This document shows positions 21,794-36,972 of a stretch of 64,000 nucleotides of DNA, piece by piece. The position numbers and the translations under genes are program-made. Position 1 is the first letter of the stretch. Every line of letters begins with the position of its first letter. The DNA is from Malachius bipustulatus (lineage: Eukaryota; Arthropoda; Insecta; Coleoptera; Melyridae), in contig OU342631.1 of assembly GCA_910589415.1 (NCBI GenBank), forward strand, positions 61,718,598-61,782,597, given 5' to 3'. A model generated the notes under the pieces. The model did not search any database and was not told the origin of the DNA. It saw only the letters and a list, made by a program, of their open reading frames with translations.

Positions 21794-24700
21794 ATGACAA
21801 CAAGAGGAAAAAGAGACACCAACCCGCAAAAGCAAGGCGCTTCGGCGCCCCCAGCAAACAAGATGTCCGGCAACGGCAAGGAGCCGGACAAATCTAAGAC
21901 CATCAACGACCTCAACGAAAAGGAGTTGCGCCATTTTATCTCGCAAACGATAGATCACCTACGAGCGAAATTCAACACAGACTACGACCCCACCCCAAGC
22001 ACCAGAGAAACGCCAGGAAAAACGGAGGATGGTTTCACGCTGTTAATGAAAAATAAAAGAAGGAAAATCAGCGAAACAGAGCCGCAAAACCCCACAGCTG
22101 TGGAAAACAGATTCGCAGCCCTCGGAACCGAGGAAATGGAGATCACACACGACCAAGACAGCGACGGCGAAGACATCACCGAAACAGAAACAGAAGAAAA
22201 AACCCGAAAAGCGACAAGCCCAAAAAGACATCCACTGAAACCACCCAGCCAACAACCGAGAACACAAATGCCGAAAAAAGAGAGAATCCCGCCGATCATT
22301 ATAACGAAGTCCCTCGTTATAAAGAAATAATTAATTGTAAAGTTCATTACCATTCACTTGACATTTTAGTATATCTCGAGCGTTATAGAGATTAGAGAAG
22401 ATGATAGGGGAATGTAAGTAATATCATTTGATAGGTAATGGAATAACGATAATTTTGAGACCAAACATCATAATTAACAGATGTAAATTATAATTTTAAT
22501 TGTAAATAGAAAAGTAGATTCACGAGAACAACACAGCCTAGGTAGGTATGCTTCCGGTGTTGTTTCGAGCGTCATCAAGATTATGAATAGAGATAGGGAC
22601 TCAAAAACACTATCAATAAATAGATTATTAATTAAGGAAAAGATTAAGCCTAAATAGCATAGCAATAAGTACTAGGATCTATTTTTAAATTACATTTCAA
22701 GTAATAAATATTTGGAAGGAAATATACAGTACGCTATATTGCGACTCGTCTGCTTCCGCGGACGCGGACCGAGCCGAGTCGCGATAGCCGACCGACACGC
22801 CCCACCAATGACAAGGCGGCGGCGCGGTGCGTAACCACGGCAACTCTATCTCGCCTATATAAGTAGATGGAGCGAGATTATTACAGGATTACGATTACAG
22901 CTCTCAGCTGAATACAAGCAAGGTAAGTTCCAGAGCGGGTCTGGCCAACCGTCCGATCCAGAAAGAGATGTTTTAGTTATTTGCTTGCCGCCCTTTTCCC
23001 GACACTTCATAGGTCGGATGTCGGTTTCCTTTGTGGCGAGTGCGTTCTAAATAGAGGAAATCGGTGCTCGGGAAGATGGAAGTGAAGGACTCGAACTGGG
23101 CGGGAAAGTAATATAGTAGGAACGACTGCTTTCCTCGGGTACTTTCTTGTCGTCACGTGTGTTCCTTTTAGCGGAGTGTCGTTCCCTAAGATGGAGGATG
23201 TGTGTCGGTGGGAGGGGAGCCCGACGAGGGTATCCCGTAACTACTTTGAATTAATTTAAAATCTCTAGGAATAATATCAGGCTGCACCCAAGGGGGGAAA
23301 TTTTATATTAATTAATAATGAAGCTTGCTTGTTTGGTATCTCGTTTGTTTATTGTTGCCATAATTGCTATTTTGTTTGCATGGGGAATGCACAGGGAATC
23401 GTAATCACCTATCACCTAACTCACCACTCATTTCGCTTGCATGAGCATAGTTAATTATTGAAGGGGCTAGATTTAGCATCAAACTAATAGAATGGATGTA
23501 AATAATAATAATAATAATTTTCATTTCACTACCGTTGCATTTCAGTTCTCATCGCGGTAGTTTAGTAGCATGCAGTGTTGCACGATTGTATAATTTTTCT
23601 TAACTAATCACCTGTTTCGTTTATAAATGTACATACTTACTTAGAATGAGAATTAAATTGTTTTCTAATTAAGATTACTGTTTTATCGTTGCCTAATAAA
23701 TTATAAAGTTCTGCTACCACCTCTTAAATTAAGCGTTTTCTCCAGAATTAGTTGGAAAGTAATTAAAGCCTACTTCCCAACTAAAATTACGAATTAATAA
23801 ACACATTGAATTCCTGGGTTGAAATCTTCACTGAGTTATTGCGGGTAAAAGCATAAACGGAGATCCAGCAGATATCTCCTGCGGGGAACTGACCTCGTCA
23901 CCTGTAGATACAGGGAAAATAAAGTTGGCGTCCGAGGGTTATTACGAGTAATACAACACCCTGTATATCGCTAAATAATACGTCACCGGAATTTGTACCG
24001 TGACATCATCATCAGGGAAAAAACAAAATGGTCGACTATCGCCAAGACCCTCAACGTAAATCGGATTAATTACGAAAGAGCGAAACTCATCGCAACCGGA
24101 ATTCAGGTCGAACCGACGAGCGAAAACGACTACAGGGCGTTGTTCAAGTTGTTGAAAACAAAAAACGTGCAGTTCCATACCTTCGAGCTGAAGAGCGAGA
24201 AAAAACTTAAAGTGGTGATCAGAGGAATCCCACAAGAAAATACCGAGGAAGAAATTAAAGAAGACCTCGAAGAACAAGGCTACCCAACCGCAAAAATCAC
24301 CAGGATGAAGGGACGCGACGGTGAACCCGCCCCCCTCGCCCTCATAGAACTCGAAAAGGACTACAAATCGATATACAATATTACAAGGTGCTGCGGAATT
24401 ACGATCGTAGTGGAGCCGCTAAGAATAAAACGTGATATAATACAGTGCCACAAGTGCCAGCTGTTCGGGCATGCTCAGAAGAGCTGCCACAGTGAGTATA
24501 AGTGCATGAAGTGCGGTGAGTGTCATTCGACACACGAGTGCAAGAAACCAACAACAACGCCACCAAAGTGCGCCAACTGCAACGGGCCCCATCTGTCGAT
24601 ATACAGAAACTGCCCGAAAAACCCAAATAACAAGCCCAAAGAAGCCCCAAAACCATTGCCACCACCAGACCCGAAAATCTGGGCCAAGAAAGCCGAGGAG

Positions 24701-24910
24701 CGGCGCAACGAGAGCCAACCAACAACCAAATCACAACAGCCGCAAAAGGCGGCCCCAAAACCCCAAACAGCGGCAAAAGAAGACGAGCTCCACAGGTGTC
24801 TAGGGAAGATGCTCGCAAGTTTCATTGAAACGAAAGCAACCCAACCCCAAATCGAGTCGTTTATCTACGAAACGAAGACGCTCATCAACCTCTTCAAAAA
24901 GACCCACTAA
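21794..24910 (+). pseudogene. LINE copy 2 ORF1, interrupted
   Basis: Residues 1-~168 are encoded at 21794-22299 and the remainder, including PRE_C2HC and the zinc knuckles, at 24005-24910. The two parts are nearly identical to copy 1 apart from a few substitutions (for example G to D at TIGHLR/TIDHLR). A 1705-bp insertion separates them. Confidence 0.9.
22300..24004. mobile_element. 1.7-kb insertion in LINE ORF1, solo-LTR-like
   Basis: Flanked by ATCAT (22295-22299 and 24005-24009; 4-5 bp given local CAT repeats). It begins with a hairpin, TTATAACGA and TCGTTATAA around AGTCCC. It contains what looks like a pol II promoter: CACCAATGAC near 22802, TATATAAG at 22856-22863, then AAGGTAAGT, a splice-donor-like site, near 22921. 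Polyadenylation-type AATAAA occurs near 23793 and 23920. No long ORF and no terminal inverted repeat. Size, TSD and promoter fit a long solo LTR; alternatives are a non-autonomous element of another class. Confidence 0.6.
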
Positions 24911-24920
24911 GACGGCCAGC

Positions 24921-27626
24921 TTGAAAAAGACGAGTTTCAGCATCGGATACTGGAACGCAAACTCCATCAACAACAAGAAGAGCGAATTGAAGATGTTCCT
25001 CTCCAAACACAAGATCGACATCATGCTCCTTGGAGAAACCCACCTGAAACCGTCAAAATCGCTGAGAATCCCCAACTACTCCGTCCTGAGAAAAGACCGC
25101 CACACCACGGAAGGAGGAGGAGTAGCAATCATGATCAAAAACGGAATAACCTACCACCAAATCCCCGACATAGAGACGACACACACGGAAACGACAGGGA
25201 TGGAATTCTAGACGCCGAGAGGACCAATCAGGATCTTCTCAGGATACCTCCCCCCGAAAAGCAGACACGCCAAGCAAGAATTGGAGAAAATGTTCAACAG
25301 CCACAAAACCACAATCCTGGCAGGAGACTTGAACTCCAAGAATAGGACATGGAACTCCAAAGCCAACAATACCAACGGGCGAAGACTCTACGAGATCGCC
25401 CACGAGCTAAACCTCACAGTGACAGCCCCCACGGAGCCGACATACCTCCCCACGATGGACGTCCTAGACATCGCGGTCATGAAAAACATGCCCTACAACT
25501 ACACGATCGAGACACAGCAAGAGCTCAGCTCCGACCACCTGCCAGTGATCCTGACAGTGAAAGCGGAATGCGAGCTGAGAGACCAAGAAAGAAAAGTCAC
25601 CGACTGGAACAAGTACAGATCGGTCCTGAAAGTCCCAGATACCAGAATCACCCAAACCGACGACATACAAGAAGCGGCGCAGCAGCTCGAGGCAGCCATC
25701 AGCGCGGCGATCGCCGAATCCACAAAAACGAGAAAAATAGCGGAAATAACGAAAATCCCAAAAGACCTGGAAAAGAAGATCGAAAAGAAGAGGCAACTCA
25801 TCAGAGAATACAAGGTGACCCTCGACCCGGCAACAAAAAGGGAGATAAACAAACTCACCAACGACATCAAAGGAAAGACAAAAGATCACTACAACCAAAT
25901 TTGGGAAGACAAGTTAGAGCGACTCAATACCGAAGACCTCAGCCTTTGGCAGATGGCCAAAGCAATCAAAGGAGGAGGAAACAAAGCGAGACTGCCCCCA
26001 CTCAAAACCGGAAACAAAACCTTCCACCTAACAGAAGACAAGGCCGAAGCGTTCGCAGACCAGCTAGAAGAACAGTTCAAGCCAAACAAGGCGGCAGCGA
26101 AAAATGCAAAGCTCACGCAAACGGTAGAAACCGTAACAAAGGTCACGACCAGCGACGACCCACCGATCAGAGAAACCAACTACGACGAGATCAAAGAAAT
26201 CCTGAAGAACCTGAAAAACAGGAAGGCACCGGGAGGCGACAAGATTACAAACCCGGCCCTGAAAAACCTCAACGAAGAAGGCACACGAGAAATCGTGAAA
26301 ATCACCAACGCCATCCTTCTCAAAAAGACATACCCCCGACATTGGAAAACCGCGGAGATCATCATGATCCCGAAGCCCGGAAAACCAAGAAACGACCCCA
26401 AGAGCTACAGACCCATAAGCCTGCTCCCAGCCCTGAGCAAGGTGGTGGAAAGAGTCATCCTGAAGAGGATCCAAGAAGAAACGGAGAGACTCAACGTCAT
26501 CCCCGACCACCAGTTCGGATTCAGAGGCCAGCACTCTGCAGTCCACCAAATAGTGAGAATCACTCAACACGTGAGCAACTACCTCAATAGATCCATCTCA
26601 ACAGGCGCCATCTTAATTGACATCGAGAAGGCCTTCGACAAGGTTTGGCATCAAGGCCTGATTTACAAGATGAGACAATTCGGCATCAACGACAACCTAA
26701 CATCCCTAATCAGCGACTACCTAAGAGAGAGACAATATTACACGAAAATCGAAGACATCAAATCCACGACAAGGAGGATAGAAGCCGGAGTCCCCCAAGG
26801 CTCCGTGATCGGCCCAACCCTCTACAACATATTCACAGCCGACCTCCCCAAACCCAAACGATGCGAAATAGCCCAATTCGCAGACGACACGGCAATCTAC
26901 TTTTCCAACGGGAAACCCAAGATCGTGAGAAAAGCCATCCAAACCGACTTAGACCAACTGACTAAATGGTTCGAAAAATGGCGAATCAAAGTCAACGAAG
27001 CAAAGACAACAGGAATCTACTTCAGAGACAACACCCGAGGAGCGAGACCGAAACCGGAAGGAATAAAGATCAACGGGACGCAGATCAACTGGCAAAGAGA
27101 GGCCAAATACCTAGGAGTCATCCTGGACCAATGGTTCAGCTTCTCAAAACAAGCCAAGAAGATCCAAAAGACAATCAAACAAGTAATCGGGACGCTCTAT
27201 CCCCTGATCGGCGGAAAAAGCAAAATGAGCCCGGAAAACAAGATCAAAATCATTAAAACCATGCTGATCCCAATCGCAACCTACGCTGGAACGACCTGGC
27301 AAGGATGCCCAGAATCCTACAGGTCGGGCGCGCAGAGCGCAATCAACAAAGCCGCCAGGACGGCAGTCAACGCGCCCTGGTTCGTGACAAACGAGCAAAT
27401 CAGGGACGAAACGGGGCTCGAAGAGCTGAGAGACATCATCGCGAGGCAGACCCTCAGACTGGTGAAAACAATGGAAGACCACGACAATCCAACAGTGAGA
27501 CAAGCCATACAGGAGACAAACCATGGAAACGGAAAAAGACACGACATCTTCAGCGTAAAAAGATATGCCGAAGAACAAGGAATCGAGATAAACCCGAAAA
27601 GGAAAAAGATACACCAACCACAGTGA
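24921..27626 (+). pseudogene. LINE copy 2 ORF2, broken by a nonsense codon
   Basis: Same endonuclease-RT protein as copy 1. A CAG to TAG change at 25209-25211, in the endonuclease after TGMEF, ends the frame; the same frame then continues open to 27626 with all RT motifs (AFDKVW, GVPQGSVIGP, FADDTAIYF). Overall divergence from copy 1 is a few percent, scattered. Confidence 0.9.
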
Positions 27627-27689
27627 CACCACACTAAAAACCACCGCCCCCCCCCCCCTCAAAGTGACAAAGACACTCAAGTGAAACCC

Positions 27690-27965
27690 CAAAAAGTGAA
27701 AACCACTCCCAAACCAAAAAGTGACAGCGGAAACTTAACGAAGTGCCGCGGAAAAACCAACCCCGAAGTGACAGAGACACTCAAACCAAAAGCGACAGTG
27801 GCAACTCAGTGAAGTGCCGTGAAAACAACAAACCCCGAAATGACAGAGACACTCGAGCAAAACCGAAAAGCGACAGTGGCAACTCAGTGAAGTGCCGTGA
27901 AAACAAACCCCGAAGTGACAAGAGACACTCAAAGTGACAGTAACCACTCAGTGAAGTGAAGCGAA
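27690..27965 (+). repeat. Minisatellite in LINE copy 2 3' UTR
   Basis: Same AGTGACAG / GAAGTGCCG repeat family as at 4190-4470, with small indels. Confidence 0.75.
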
Positions 27966-28124
27966 ATAAACAGCGAGAAAAAAAAAACCAGCCACTCCAG
28001 GCACCACGCCGGAGACAGGCCAAAACCTCACTAGAGGAAAACAAAAATCACCCAAACCAGGCAAAAAAACTGTGAGAGGCAAAGGAGGAAACTTCAGACC
28101 TCAGAGAAAAACCGAAGATCTCAT

Positions 28125-28136
28125 AGCCGGCCTCAC
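28125..28136. repeat. Right TSD of LINE copy 2
   Basis: AGCCGGCCTCAC, identical to 21394-21405. The sequence after it lacks the GCAC present at the empty site in unit 3, as does unit 1. Confidence 0.88.
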
Positions 28137-28206
28137 GATTCGATATCAGACCGTCGCCTTGACAAGTTGGTCATCCTCTACGACATCATCATCATCATCA
28201 TCGATC

Positions 28207-28578
28207 ATGCCACCGAAAACGAGCGGTAAAGCTGCAAAGAAAGCGGGCAAAGCCCAGAAGAACATCTCGAAAAGCGACAAGAAGAAGAAACGCAGGAGGA
28301 AGGAATCTTACGCCATCTACATTTACAAAGTGCTGAAGCAGGTCCACCCCGACACCGGTATCAGTTCCAAAGCGATGTCGATCATGAACTCTTTCGTCAA
28401 CGACATCTTCGAACGGATCGCCGCCGAGGCTTCCAGACTGGCGCACTACAACAAGAGGTCCACGATTACCAGCAGGGAAATTCAGACCGCTGTCCGTCTT
28501 CTGCTGCCCGGAGAGTTGGCTAAGCACGCTGTCAGTGAAGGAACAAAGGCCGTCACCAAGTACACCAGCTCCAAATAA
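28207..28578 (+). CDS. H2B: Histone H2B, unit 2
   Basis: 123 aa, protein identical to unit 1. The stop context AAATAA differs by a silent change in the last Lys codon from unit 1 and matches unit 3. The H2B TATA-like box is 6.8 kb upstream across the LINE, so expression would need a LINE-derived or cryptic promoter. Confidence 0.97.
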   Translation: MPPKTSGKAAKKAGKAQKNISKSDKKKKRRRKESYAIYIYKVLKQVHPDTGISSKAMSIMNSFVNDIFERIAAEASRLAHYNKRSTITSREIQTAVRLLLPGELAKHAVSEGTKAVTKYTSSK

Positions 28579-28643
28579 GGTAACACAGCTCCTTCCTGTG
28601 TTCCTTGTTCGGGTGCCACCGGAAAATTGAGGAAAAAAAAACC

Positions 28644-28659
28644 GGTTCTTTTCAGAACC
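28644..28659 (+). terminator. Histone 3' stem-loop (H2B, unit 2)
   Basis: GGTTCTTTTCAGAACC. Confidence 0.95.
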
Positions 28660-28807
28660 ACAAAAATTATTGAAACAATTAGGTACCTATTGTTCTCCGC
28701 GCACACGCACATCCGTCAAGTTTGATTATTTTGCGTGAAAACAGTATTAGGTAGTTGGGAAATAATAATAATGATAATAATACATCACGCTCCGCCCGCT
28801 CGACATA

Positions 28808-28839
28808 ATTTACCGCAGGTCTTCGCTCGGCAGGTAAGG
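28808..28839 (+). promoter_or_regulatory. 32-nt shared downstream motif (unit 2, H2B)
   Basis: Identical to 5302-5333. Confidence 0.5.
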
Positions 28840-29847
28840 AACAATACTATTCCACCCTCAATCGCTCCCCGAAGTATTTAAATTATTAAATTTTGATTCC
28901 AATATTTCCAAAGAAACAAACAAGTCAGTCAGCTGAATGCTCGTGCCTAGGTGAAAGGAGCATTATCATGTCCCAACCTCCCCGTACTGTGAGACGTGAA
29001 AGCGGGTCACCGAGTTCGCCGAAAATGCTTTTTGCCATCAGCTCTTACCTAGGTAGGTACCTACAAGCTTCGTTTAGGTGGGGAAATTCATTTTCTCAAG
29101 TTCCGCAAGCGTGAGCGCTTATTTGTTTGATCGCCGAAATTAATAATTAAATACCTATTTATCAGTACCTGCCTGCCTTTTTGCGTACAAAAACCGATTT
29201 AAATGGTGGGTACCAGATCTAGTGTAATTATTATTGAACTCGTATAGACTGGCAACGCCGTGCTGGATAATAATGTAGAGGTGTGTATTCTTGGGCGATA
29301 TCAGACGTATCGTTGTTATTAAATGAACTGATGGTATAGGTGCGTCCATCTAGCGGCAGCGTTCCGTATCGCGCGTGTCCCCGCTAACAGCCGTTTCAAG
29401 CCGGAAAACAGAATTCGATACTAGAGAAAGAAACCTGCACGGTCGGAGCAGACTGCAATAGAAGAAATTATGGAAAAAGATGAAGGGAAATCAAATTAAG
29501 AACAACCTACCTACCTATATTATTATAATAATATTTTTTATTATTAGTATTATTATGAGCGATTATGGAAGCTTTTATTATTTTGCCAGATACGGAGTCG
29601 CTTAAATGGACAAAGTTGTGATGCAATCGGCAACAAAATTTAAAAAAAAAATTCATTTTTCAAAAAGTACGGTGAAATGCGGTGAAAAACTAACTGGAAA
29701 ATTGAAATGTCTAATTTTTGGTACTTCAGCTGACAGGGACTGCACCGTGAGATATTGTGAGATATTTTCGATCGGGAACTGCACCGGTACTTCAGCTGGT
29801 GGGGACTGCACCGTGAGATGTTTCCGATCGGGAACTGCACTAAAATC

Positions 29848-30224
29848 GTCATTTTTGAAGTTCAAGGCCCTGTACAACGAAAACGGCTCAAGATAGAGAG
29901 AAACGGCTTACATGTCCCTATTTTAACTTTTCATGTACTATCCTATGATGTAGACCTGACCTGACCTGACCTGACCTGACCTGACCCCTTTTCATGTACT
30001 ATCCTATGATGTAGATAAAATGTTTATGCAGGGTGATAAAAAATTTGGAAAAATTCGAGATTTTTCCACGCGTCGCCAAATAAAAAAAAAACACACAAAG
30101 AAAGTCCAAATGTTTCTATACCATAGGATAGTGCATGAAAAGTTAAAATAGTGACATGTAAGCCGTTTCTCTCTATCTTGAGCCGTTTTCGTTGTACAGG
30201 ACCTTGAACTTCAAAAATGACGAT
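29848..30224. repeat. Long inverted repeat in spacer (unit 2)
   Basis: Same ~100-bp arms as 6345-6749 in unit 1, with a shorter CCTGA loop. Confidence 0.85.
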
Positions 30225-30851
30225 TTTCACTTATTTATAACTCACAAACTTCTGAATTTAAACACCAACAACTGTAAAAGCCAATCTTATTTTCCACATT
30301 TGTTGTCCAATATCAACAATGTGTAGTCGGTGTCCGCGTTGAAAAAAACAACAAATCAAATATAGGGCAGATAATAATATTTCCGCCGTTCATCGAACAT
30401 GTAAAAGCTAAGTGGTGACGCTGGTTAACTCGTATCGTATTTATTTAAAATACCTACTCACTTATCATTTAAAATATTTAGTATTAAGTGCGCCGCGCCA
30501 CTGATGCGATTTCTAGTTTGCCATGGTGGAACAGTTTTGATAAGGCTCGCAAGATGCCTCTCGCCTTCACATGAAAATGGGACGGTCCCTATATAGGTAG
30601 GTACCTACTTACCTGCTGCCTATACGTTACTTAAAAAATCATTCGACGTTGAGGCACCGTTCATTTCGGTCGGTTTAATGAAAAAACATTTTCATCAGAA
30701 AAAAAAAAAAGAAAAACGTATCTACCTACCTATAAATATATGTACCTAATGAAATATGTAAATCGAAAAGCAGAAGAAGGAAAAAAGGATCAGATACGTG
30801 TGGGCGGTTTGATCTTAAATGATGAATCCGTTGGTTCTAAAATAATAGGTG

Positions 30852-30985
30852 TAGGTAGGTAGGTAGGTAGGTAGGTAGGTAGGTAGGTAGGTAGGTAGGT
30901 AGGTAGGTAGGTAGGTAGGTAGGTAGGTAGGTAGGTAGGTAGGTAGGTAGGTAGGTAGGTAGGTAGGTAGGTAGGTAGGTAGGTA
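30852..30985. repeat. (TAGG)n microsatellite, unit 2
   Basis: About 33 uninterrupted tetranucleotide units against about 12 in unit 1. Confidence 0.95.
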
Positions 30986-32371
30986 TGTAAATAAGTAGGT
31001 ATAGTTGTTACGTTTTTACGTTTTTGTCTGCTCGCCTATCTCTTATGAGGTGTTGGACGAGAAATATAGTTAAGCGATTTATTCGCCAAGTAGGTTTTTT
31101 AAAAAAAGTACCAATACATTTTCGGCACAGAAAATGCCCTCTCTCATTTTTTCGCCGACGGACGAAAACCTCTCCCTTCCTCGTGATTTTCGTTCACCTT
31201 CATTTCGCCGTTTGATTATTAGCTTGTATTATAGGTACGGTTTGTTTTCTTTTTTTTAAATTACTTCCGTCCTGTGGGTACTGAGCTTTCTAGGATGGCC
31301 TCATTGGGAGAGCAATTTACCGTTTACCTACTCATCGGCACTCGTCAACAGCGACCACAATTTCGCTGCCCTGGAAAGACGGGCATCGTCTTATCGCGTC
31401 TGGCCCGAGTGCGTGTTTATAATTTTTCCCAAGCGATAACGCGATCTTGCGCCGGACGTGAACGGTCCGATATGTATTCGAGACCGCTCTCGTTTCGATA
31501 GTTCGGGCGCACCCGCCCCCCTTTCCCCAAAGTGTTGCGGTTTTTTTTCTAATACGAGCGGCAATGTACTCGACGTTCGAAAGGCGAGGAGGAAGGTGCG
31601 CGTTAATTTTTTTAATCGTCGCCGAAGCGAACAATCGGCGCCCGGGGCAGTCGCACGGTCGTGTGGCTTATTTGGGCGCCATCCGTCGCCTCACCCCCCT
31701 ATGGACGTGCGACTTTGGAGTCCGGTGTGTCCAGTTTTTCCCGGAATTTTGCCCGGCCGAACAAGAAACGAAGGACGGAAACCGTTCGCATCGGAAAAAG
31801 AGTCGCCCGATCGGGGCGCCTTAACCGGCGAACGGGGCGACAGATCGAGCCGCTCTCGATCGGAAAAGAGAGGTAAAACAGTGCGCTTTAAGGAGAAACA
31901 AAAATCGCATTCCGCGATGGATCCCGTTTGACGTCGCACCCGTCCAAAGATTAAAGACGTCACGACGGTCGTCGAGAGTGTCCGTGACCGATTGCTTTTT
32001 CGCCGGAATCCGAGACCCCGCGATGACGAGGCTGCATCAACGGACGGGTCAAAGTGTCGACCCTTGGTCGGGGTCATCGCCTTCGACGGACCGTGTAGGA
32101 CGACGTCGCGGGGGCCCCTTTTTCGAATCGGTGCAACACGAAACTTTCCGTCGAACATTCAGCCTGCGTATTTTGCGAACGTCTCGCGTTTCATCTTCGG
32201 TTCAGCGCCAGGAGGTCTACCAAAATCCGTAAAATTTTCGTTGTCAAACCAACAAACGATTTAAAGGTGCCGTTCTAACAGCGACCGAGTCAATCGTACG
32301 ACGAGAGTGTACCCGATCACTTACTTGCTCACTCGAACCAACCCCGCTTCCGTTCATCACGAGATATCGAT

Positions 32372-33046
32372 ATGGCCGACGTATCAGCACAGCAAACAGC
32401 CACCTCCGGTGCTGCGGCAGAGGGCGGCGTTGCCAGAGTTAAGAAGGAGAAGAAAGTCAAGAATCCCCGCTCGAAGCCGTCTCATCCTCCTACATCCGAG
32501 ATGGTCAACAACGCGATCAAGGGCCTTAAGGAGCGCGGCGGTTCTTCGCTGCAGGCGATTAAGAAGTACGTCGCCGCCAACTACAAGGTCGACGCCGAGA
32601 AGGTGGCGCCGTTCATCAAGAAGTACCTCAAGTCTGCCGTCGCCGGTGGATCTCTGGTACAGACGAAAGGGAAAGGAGCGTCCGGATCCTTTAAGCTGGC
32701 TTCGTCTGCCGTCTCCGGTGAAAAGAAAACGACCGCGGCCTCCGCAAAGTCGAAGAGATCGCCGTCCGCCTCCAAACCGGCCAAGCCGAAAGCTGCTGCG
32801 GCTTCTAAGAAATCCGTAGCCGCGTCTCCGAAGGCGAAGAAGGAGAAGAAATCCGCCGCCGTCTCCAAACCGAAAAAGGTTTCCAAGCCCGCCGCGGCAG
32901 CCGCCAAACCGAAAAGTCCATCCAAAGCGAAAAAATCCAACAAGGCCGGACCGACGAAGAAGCCGAAAGCTCCGAAGCCCAAGTCTGCGAAAGCTGTCGC
33001 AAAGACTCCAAAGAAAGCCGCCGCCTCCCCGAAGCGCAAGAAGTGA
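32372..33046 (+). CDS. H1: Linker histone H1, unit 2
   Basis: 224 aa with one K-to-R difference noticed from unit 1 (VARVKKEKK). Globular domain and Lys/Ala-rich tail intact, followed by its own stem-loop. Unlike its H3, H4 and H2A neighbours it shows no damage. Confidence 0.96.
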   Translation: MADVSAQQTATSGAAAEGGVARVKKEKKVKNPRSKPSHPPTSEMVNNAIKGLKERGGSSLQAIKKYVAANYKVDAEKVAPFIKKYLKSAVAGGSLVQTKGKGASGSFKLASSAVSGEKKTTAASAKSKRSPSASKPAKPKAAAASKKSVAASPKAKKEKKSAAVSKPKKVSKPAAAAAKPKSPSKAKKSNKAGPTKKPKAPKPKSAKAVAKTPKKAAASPKRKK

Positions 33047-33127
33047 GGAGGAGGCGCCTTAAAGATTGCAGTCCTCCTTCCGTGCTCCGTATCGGTGCGG
33101 TACTGCGGGAGAAATCCACATAAAACT

Positions 33128-33143
33128 GGTCCTTTTCAGGACC
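33128..33143 (+). terminator. Histone 3' stem-loop (H1, unit 2)
   Basis: GGTCCTTTTCAGGACC. Confidence 0.95.
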
Positions 33144-33515
33144 GCAAAATGACGTAAAGACTAGGTTCTAAAATGAAAATAGGTAATACGCACGAACACG
33201 GCGAGCCGGCTATCGATAATAATAATTGTTCCTTGTCGGTGGAGCGTTGCGAGAACCCCAAAGGGGAGAATAAAATAAACGAGAGCAGGTAGGACGAAAG
33301 AAAATAATATTGTATTTTTTAATTAAAAAATACTAAAAAGATTTTGGGCGCAGGGATTAGGGACGATCGAACACATCCGCGTGCATGCCCGGTATCTGTC
33401 TGCCGAGGTGCGTTTTGTTTTTGGTTCAATGCAGGTTCGGGGTAACTTTTCCCACCTACGTGCGTGTACGTACAAGCGAACAAGAAGTAATCAAAGTCTG
33501 GTTACGCTATTTTGT
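33144..33515. other. H1-H3 convergent spacer (unit 2)
   Basis: 372 bp, no gene; shorter than in unit 1 mainly by one internal ~70-bp deletion after CCCCAAAGGGG. Confidence 0.8.
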
Positions 33516-33531
33516 GGTTCTGAAAAGAACC
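33516..33531 (-). terminator. Histone 3' stem-loop (H3, unit 2)
   Basis: Minus-strand GGTTCTTTTCAGAACC. Confidence 0.95.
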
Positions 33532-33586
33532 GGTGGTGATTGACCGGTCGCCGCGATTGGCGACGGCCGAGGGGCGGAAGAAGAAC

Positions 33587-35192
<1,606 letters not shown>

Positions 35193-35208
35193 GGCCCTGA
35201 GAAGGGCC
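35193..35208 (-). terminator. Histone 3' stem-loop (H2A, unit 2)
   Basis: Minus-strand GGCCCTTCTCAGGGCC. Confidence 0.9.
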
Positions 35209-35259
35209 GGATGATATTCGGGAAATTTTGTTGTCCGGAGACGGAGACAAAGACACCGC

Positions 35260-36290
<1,031 letters not shown>

Positions 36291-36303
36291 ATGCTCGTCC
36301 GCC
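36291..36303. repeat. Right TSD of 571-bp insertion
   Basis: ATGCTCGTCCGCC, perfect copy of 35707-35719. Confidence 0.9.
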
Positions 36304-36519
36304 CATTTTGAGCTGACGTTATATGTCGTCGCGTGTTCGGAGGCGAGAGCCAATCGGAGCACTCGTACGGCTCGCACTCGGTGGGGCGGGACAGACGAGC
36401 GACGATCGTCTCTCTTAAATACCGATTTTTAAAAGCCGGCCTCACGCACGATTCGATATCAGACCGTCGCCTTGACAAGTTGGTTATCCTCTACGACATC
36501 ATCATCATCATCATCGATC
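36304..36519. promoter_or_regulatory. H2A-H2B promoter with empty LINE site (unit 2/3 junction)
   Basis: CATATAA for H2A near 36321-36327 (minus) and TTAAATA for H2B at 36415-36421. The undisturbed LINE target AGCCGGCCTCAC lies at 36434-36445, 13-25 nt past the H2B TATA-like box, near the expected start of transcription. Confidence 0.75.
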
Positions 36520-36891
36520 ATGCCACCGAAAACGAGCGGTAAAGCTGCAAAGAAAGCGGGCAAAGCCCAGAAGAACATCTCGAAAAGCGACAAGAAGAAG
36601 AAACGCAGGAGGAAGGAATCTTACGCCATCTACATTTACAAAGTGCTGAAGCAGGTCCACCCCGACACCGGTATCAGTTCCAAAGCGATGTCGATCATGA
36701 ACTCTTTCGTCAACGACATCTTCGAACGGATCGCCGCCGAGGCTTCCAGACTGGCGCACTACAACAAGAGGTCCACGATTACCAGCAGGGAAATTCAGAC
36801 CGCTGTCCGTCTTCTGCTGCCCGGAGAGTTGGCTAAGCACGCTGTCAGTGAAGGAACAAAGGCCGTCACCAAGTACACCAGCTCCAAATAA
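36520..36891 (+). CDS. H2B: Histone H2B, unit 3
   Basis: 123 aa, protein identical to units 1 and 2. The only H2B here with its own TATA-like box in place (about 100 nt upstream) and no LINE in the leader, so it is the best candidate for normal expression. Confidence 0.97.
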   Translation: MPPKTSGKAAKKAGKAQKNISKSDKKKKRRRKESYAIYIYKVLKQVHPDTGISSKAMSIMNSFVNDIFERIAAEASRLAHYNKRSTITSREIQTAVRLLLPGELAKHAVSEGTKAVTKYTSSK

Positions 36892-36956
36892 GGTAACACA
36901 GCTCCTTCCTGTGTTCCTTGTTCGGGTGCCACCGGAAAATTGAGGAAAAAAAAACC

Positions 36957-36972
36957 GGTTCTTTTCAGAACC
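36957..36972 (+). terminator. Histone 3' stem-loop (H2B, unit 3)
   Basis: GGTTCTTTTCAGAACC. Confidence 0.95.

Larger units (their letters stand above)
21406..28124 (+). mobile_element. Jockey-clade LINE, copy 2, with nested insertion
   Basis: Apparently full-length with a ~388-bp 5' UTR (21406-21793), rich in GTGAGTGAG and containing a splice-donor-like CACGGTAAGTGA near 21577. ORF1 is split by a 1705-bp insertion and ORF2 has a nonsense codon. The 3' UTR minisatellite and tail-less end match copy 1. Inserted between the TATA-like box and start codon of unit 2 H2B, with a perfect 12-bp TSD. Confidence 0.92.
28660..32371. other. H2B-H1 spacer (unit 2)
   Basis: Continuous counterpart of 5154-6827 plus 15808-17791 of unit 1; the 9-kb segment is absent at 30290-30305. 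It has the same two-copy repeat, inverted repeat (29848-30224), CCTGA run (29953-29987) and an expanded AGGT array. No gene seen. Confidence 0.8.

Noticed and set aside
22300..24004. Reading the 1.7-kb insert as an intron of LINE ORF1
   Set aside because: Boundaries lack GT..AG, copy 1 is uninterrupted and a short target duplication flanks the insert.
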